Source of the DNA: an uncultured Collinsella sp.
Lineage (GTDB): Bacteria > Actinomycetota > Coriobacteriia > Coriobacteriales > Coriobacteriaceae
Direction: 5' to 3'
NCBI GenBank assembly: GCA_900542125.1
Contig: UQMO01000044.1
Location: 1 to 19,354 of the forward strand
Length of the DNA stretch: 19,354 bases
Shown: positions 17,000-19,354 of the stretch, piece after piece
Layout: every line of letters begins with the position of its first letter
Position numbering within the stretch: position 1 is the first letter of the stretch
Notes under the pieces: generated by a model
Databases searched by the model: none
What the model was told of the DNA's origin: nothing
Seen by the model: only the letters and a program-made list of their open reading frames with translations
Position numbers and translations under genes: made by a program

Positions 17000-18889
17000 C
17001 TAAGCCCTGGCGGCCTCGGCGTCGGCAGGAGCCTCAGCGGCAGCGGCGCGGCCGTACTCGGCCTTGCCCATCTCGGACCACTCGGGCTCCTCGTCGGGCA
17101 TGGAACCGGCCTCCTTGCCGAAGAGCTCCTTGAGGCAGTTGACGGCGACGATGAGGCCCAGGACCATCAGCAGAACGGCGAAGACAAGCTGCAGGCCCTT
17201 GGTGGCGGCGACGGAGACGGCGGCCGTGGTGGCGGTAGCCGGGATGGTGCCGAAGAAGCCGTAAGCCTGGACAGCGGTCATGCAGCCCATGGCGCTCTGG
17301 ACCAGCGAGGTGAAGGTGCAGCAGAGCAGGAAGACGACGGGCACGTAGAGCATCCAGCCCTTGCGGCCGGTGCACTTGCAGAACACGGCGAGGGTGATCA
17401 TGGTCATGCCGCCGAGCAGCTGGTTGGAAGCACCAAAGAGCGGCCAGATGTTGGCATAGCCACCAAAAGCGAGGGCGAGACCGGGAAGCAGGGTGACGAC
17501 CGTGGCGAACCAGGGGTTGCCGAGGACCTTCATGTAGCCGGCCTTAGACTCGATGGCCAGGGCGTCGTTGGTCTGGGCAAAGAACTCGGAGAACGAGGTG
17601 CGGGCGATGCGGGCGACGGCGTCGAGCGAGGTCAGGGCCAGAGCGGAAACGTTCATGGTCATAAAGACGGTAGCGAGCGTGCCGTCAACACCGAAGGCCT
17701 GCATACCGCGGGAGATGCCAGCGGCGAAGATCTGGAACGGGGTGGAAGCGACGCCGGCGTTGAGGGCGCCGGTACCGGCGGTGTTCATGTCGGAGAACAT
17801 GATGCCGGCGACGATGATGGCAAGGATGCCGACGAAGGACTCGACGATCATAGCGCCGTAACCGACCTTGACGGCGTCCTGCTCCTTCTCGACCTGCTTA
17901 GAAGAGGTGCCGGAAGAAACGAGGCTGTGGAAACCGGAGAGAGCACCGCAAGCGACGGAGACGAACAGGACCGGGAACATCATGCCTGAGGCAGTGGAGA
18001 AGCCGGTGAAGACCGGAGCGGTGATAGTGGCCTGACCGTTGACGCCCAGGACGACGATGCCAAGGACAGCGCAGACGATCATGACGATCATCATGATGGA
18101 AGTGAGGTAGTCACGCGGGGTCTTGAGCATCTGGATGGGCATAGCGCCAGCGAAGACCAGGTAGACCATGACGACGGCGAACCACTGGAACTTGTCCAGG
18201 TAGACCGGAAACTGCATACCGACGGCAAACATGAGGACCATGAGGACAACGCCGGTGACGAACTCGGCAGCGCCGGTGAGGCTGAACTTCTTCTGAGCCC
18301 AACCAAAGGCGATAGCGACGAAGGTGAACAGGATGGAGATGGTACCAGCGCAGCCGGCGGCATAGGACTTGGTGAAGTCGATGGCACCGGTAGCAGCACC
18401 AGAAGCGTCAACGGCCGGGGTGAACATGAACGTCTTGCAGACCATGTCGGTGAAGGCGGCGATGACGATGATGCAGAACAGCCAGCAGAACAGCAGGAAC
18501 AGGCGACGGCCGGTCTTGCCGATGTACTTCTCGATGAGCTGAGCGAGCGACTTGCCGTTGTTCTTCATCGAAGCGTACAGGGCACCAAAGTCGTGGACGG
18601 CACCAAAGAAGATGCCGCCGACGAGGACCCAGAGCACGACGGGCAGCCAGCCAAAGGCCATGGCGACGATCGTACCCGTGACAGGGCCAGCACCGCAGAT
18701 CGAGCTGAACTGGTGCGAGAACGCGGTGAAGGCGGAGACGGGCGAGAAGCTCTTGCCGTCCTTCATGCGCTTGGCCGGCGTGAGGGCCTCTTTGTCAACG
18801 CCCCACTTGTTGGCCAGCCAGCGGCCATAGCCCAGATAGCCGCAGGCGAGCACCGCCGCGGCCACAACCATGAGCAAAACTCCGTTCAT
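17000..18889 (-). CDS. cstA: CstA-family carbon starvation / pyruvate-peptide transporter
   Basis: This 629-residue polytopic membrane protein has about 15 or more hydrophobic segments. Family signatures include FSSICGAGPVTGTIVA near residue 61, HDFGALYASMKNNGKS near 99, GALSGFHSLVSSGTSSKQ in the middle, and NIWPLFGASNQLLGG towards the C-terminus. CstA homologues take up pyruvate and have been linked to peptide uptake when preferred carbon is scarce. The C-terminal tail is Ala/Glu-rich and soluble. The start ATG at 18889 has a consensus GAGGAGG seven bases upstream. It is monocistronic, with its own terminator, and its leader carries a promoter, an operator-like palindrome and an attenuator-like terminator, so expression is probably controlled at two levels. 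Substrate is inferred from the family. Confidence 0.94.
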   Translation of the reverse strand: MNGVLLMVVAAAVLACGYLGYGRWLANKWGVDKEALTPAKRMKDGKSFSPVSAFTAFSHQFSSICGAGPVTGTIVAMAFGWLPVVLWVLVGGIFFGAVHDFGALYASMKNNGKSLAQLIEKYIGKTGRRLFLLFCWLFCIIVIAAFTDMVCKTFMFTPAVDASGAATGAIDFTKSYAAGCAGTISILFTFVAIAFGWAQKKFSLTGAAEFVTGVVLMVLMFAVGMQFPVYLDKFQWFAVVMVYLVFAGAMPIQMLKTPRDYLTSIMMIVMIVCAVLGIVVLGVNGQATITAPVFTGFSTASGMMFPVLFVSVACGALSGFHSLVSSGTSSKQVEKEQDAVKVGYGAMIVESFVGILAIIVAGIMFSDMNTAGTGALNAGVASTPFQIFAAGISRGMQAFGVDGTLATVFMTMNVSALALTSLDAVARIARTSFSEFFAQTNDALAIESKAGYMKVLGNPWFATVVTLLPGLALAFGGYANIWPLFGASNQLLGGMTMITLAVFCKCTGRKGWMLYVPVVFLLCCTFTSLVQSAMGCMTAVQAYGFFGTIPATATTAAVSVAATKGLQLVFAVLLMVLGLIVAVNCLKELFGKEAGSMPDEEPEWSEMGKAEYGRAAAAEAPADAEAARA

Positions 18890-18924
18890 TACATTTCCTC
18901 CTCTAAAAAGAACTTCCTAGACAT

Positions 18925-18963
18925 AAAAAATGAGGGCCGTCGGTTGCGCTCGACGGCCCTCAT
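18925..18963 (-). terminator. Terminator inside the cstA leader (attenuator)
   Basis: ATGAGGGCCGTCG (18930-18942) pairs perfectly over 13 bp with CGACGGCCCTCAT (18951-18963). On the minus strand it is followed by six T. It stands about 36 bases before the cstA start codon and downstream of the only good promoter, so unless bypassed it would stop transcription before cstA. Confidence 0.85.
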
Positions 18964-18974
18964 CTTTATCAGCC

Positions 18975-19052
18975 GCCCGTTATCGTACGGGCTAGCTGTA
19001 TGTGCTAACCCGCATCAGATAATTACTACGCTGATAATGTTTAGCTGATGCG
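18975..19052 (-). promoter_or_regulatory. Structured cstA leader with competing stems (candidate riboswitch or attenuator)
   Basis: Three stems occur in the RNA between the promoter and the terminator. CGCATCAG/CTGATGCG (19011-19018 and 19045-19052) is perfect. GGGCTAGC/GCTAACCC (18989-18996 and 19004-19011) has one wobble. GCCCGT/ACGGGC (18975-18980 and 18987-18992) is perfect. The second and third share bases 18989-18992 and so cannot form together. No known riboswitch consensus was recognised. Confidence 0.55.
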
Positions 19053-19083
19053 TGAACATGTCTAAGAAATCCTCTTCAATCAT

Positions 19084-19112
19084 GATGTGAACGATCCGTG
19101 CGTGTTCACATC
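19084..19112. promoter_or_regulatory. GTGAAC inverted repeat near the cstA transcription start
   Basis: GATGTGAAC (19084-19092) and GTTCACATC (19104-19112) are perfect 9-base arms. A third GTGAACATG copy lies at 19052-19060. They fall just downstream of the predicted transcription start, so this could be a protein-binding site or the first hairpin of the leader RNA. Confidence 0.45.
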
Positions 19113-19130
19113 CCCCAGTGGTTGAAAAGG

Positions 19131-19159
19131 AGTATGAAACTTTAGTTACCTAAAGTCAA
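19131..19159 (-). promoter_or_regulatory. cstA promoter with palindrome in the spacer
   Basis: On the minus strand TTGACT (19154-19159) and CATACT (19131-19136) are separated by exactly 17 bases, a good sigma70-type promoter. The palindrome ACTTTAG-TTAC-CTAAAGT (19139-19156) fills the spacer, where a bound regulator would block or realign RNA polymerase. The predicted leader to the start codon is about 235 bases. Confidence 0.7.
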
Positions 19160-19310
19160 CGCAAATTTGTAATGAGTTTTCAACTTTTTTGGATTTCTCG
19201 GTATAAAACGCCACTGACCTCGGACTTTACCCCACGACAGTTTTTGCATGAGAGATGCCCCTCGGGAGCGGGCGGGCGTATACAAGGTTTCCTGCTCTAC
19301 AGTCCTGCTC

Positions 19311-19354
19311 GCACGGAGAGCACATTAAGTGCTCTCCGGCTCGTGCGGAACTCG
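19311..19354. repeat. Palindrome and repeat at the right end of the window
   Basis: GGAGAGCAC (19315-19323) and GTGCTCTCC (19329-19337) pair perfectly around ATTAA, extended by GCAC (19311-19314) and GTGC (19343-19346). Bases 19329-19354 match the repeat at 14438-14463. The element is cut by the window end. Between 19160 and 19310 I see only a possible plus-strand -10 (TATAAA, 19202-19207) and a small GCAT/ATGC hairpin near 19247-19259. Confidence 0.55.

Noticed and set aside
19084..19112. CRP/cAMP-type site (TGTGA...TCACA) upstream of cstA
   Set aside because: The half-sites are 16 bases apart rather than the six needed for CRP, so this is a different inverted repeat or an RNA hairpin.

Overview
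The window looks like a draft-assembly contig from a high-GC gut actinomycete of the class Coriobacteriia, probably Collinsella or a near relative. This is inferred from gene content and coding style; no database search was possible. The first 40 bases are Illumina Nextera adapter preceded by part of an i5 index, so genomic sequence begins at about base 41 and the left edge is a true contig end.

Bases 41-7518 concern carbohydrates. A 5'-truncated glycogen phosphorylase (plus strand) converges on a minus-strand ABC sugar importer operon. In transcription order this is a Tat-type lipoprotein binding protein, two permeases and a UgpC/MsmK-type ATPase. Upstream on the same strand is a GntR/HutC-family regulator with its own terminator. 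Divergent from it (7748-10198, plus) is a PTS EIICB permease of the alpha-glucoside (GlvC/AglA-like) type, fused in frame to an intact HAD-IIB phosphatase. The motif TTGTTTRAAC recurs in front of the binding-protein gene, the regulator and the PTS gene, suggesting that one regulator controls both uptake systems.

Bases 10273-12494 (plus strand) hold a trans-type polyprenyl diphosphate synthase, a CwlM-like cytoplasmic protein (two peptidoglycan-binding modules followed by what looks like a decayed amidase domain), and tRNA-Gln(UUG) with its terminator. The 3' end of the tRNA is copied twice just downstream, once inverted and once direct.

Bases 12500-14631 are an accessory stretch. It holds a minus-strand AAA_14/DUF4143 ATPase of lower G+C, tandem palindromes over its promoter, two related REP-like palindromes either side of it, and an unexplained 106-nt hairpin.

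Bases 14632-16815 (minus) encode a large Toprim protein with a C-terminus resembling the Wadjet nuclease subunit JetD (DUF2220). A winged-helix-like N-terminus is joined to it by about 300 charged, low-complexity residues, and no jetABC genes are present. Bases 17000-18889 (minus) encode a CstA-family carbon-starvation/peptide-pyruvate transporter. Its long leader has a good sigma70-type promoter with a palindrome in the spacer, competing stem-loops and a strong intrinsic terminator just before the ribosome binding site, which is the architecture of an attenuator or riboswitch. The right end of the window lies inside a hairpin whose flank is repeated at 14438-14463.

The best candidates for something undescribed are the EIICB-HAD fusion, the solitary JetD-like Toprim protein, the cstA leader RNA and the CwlM-like pseudo-amidase.
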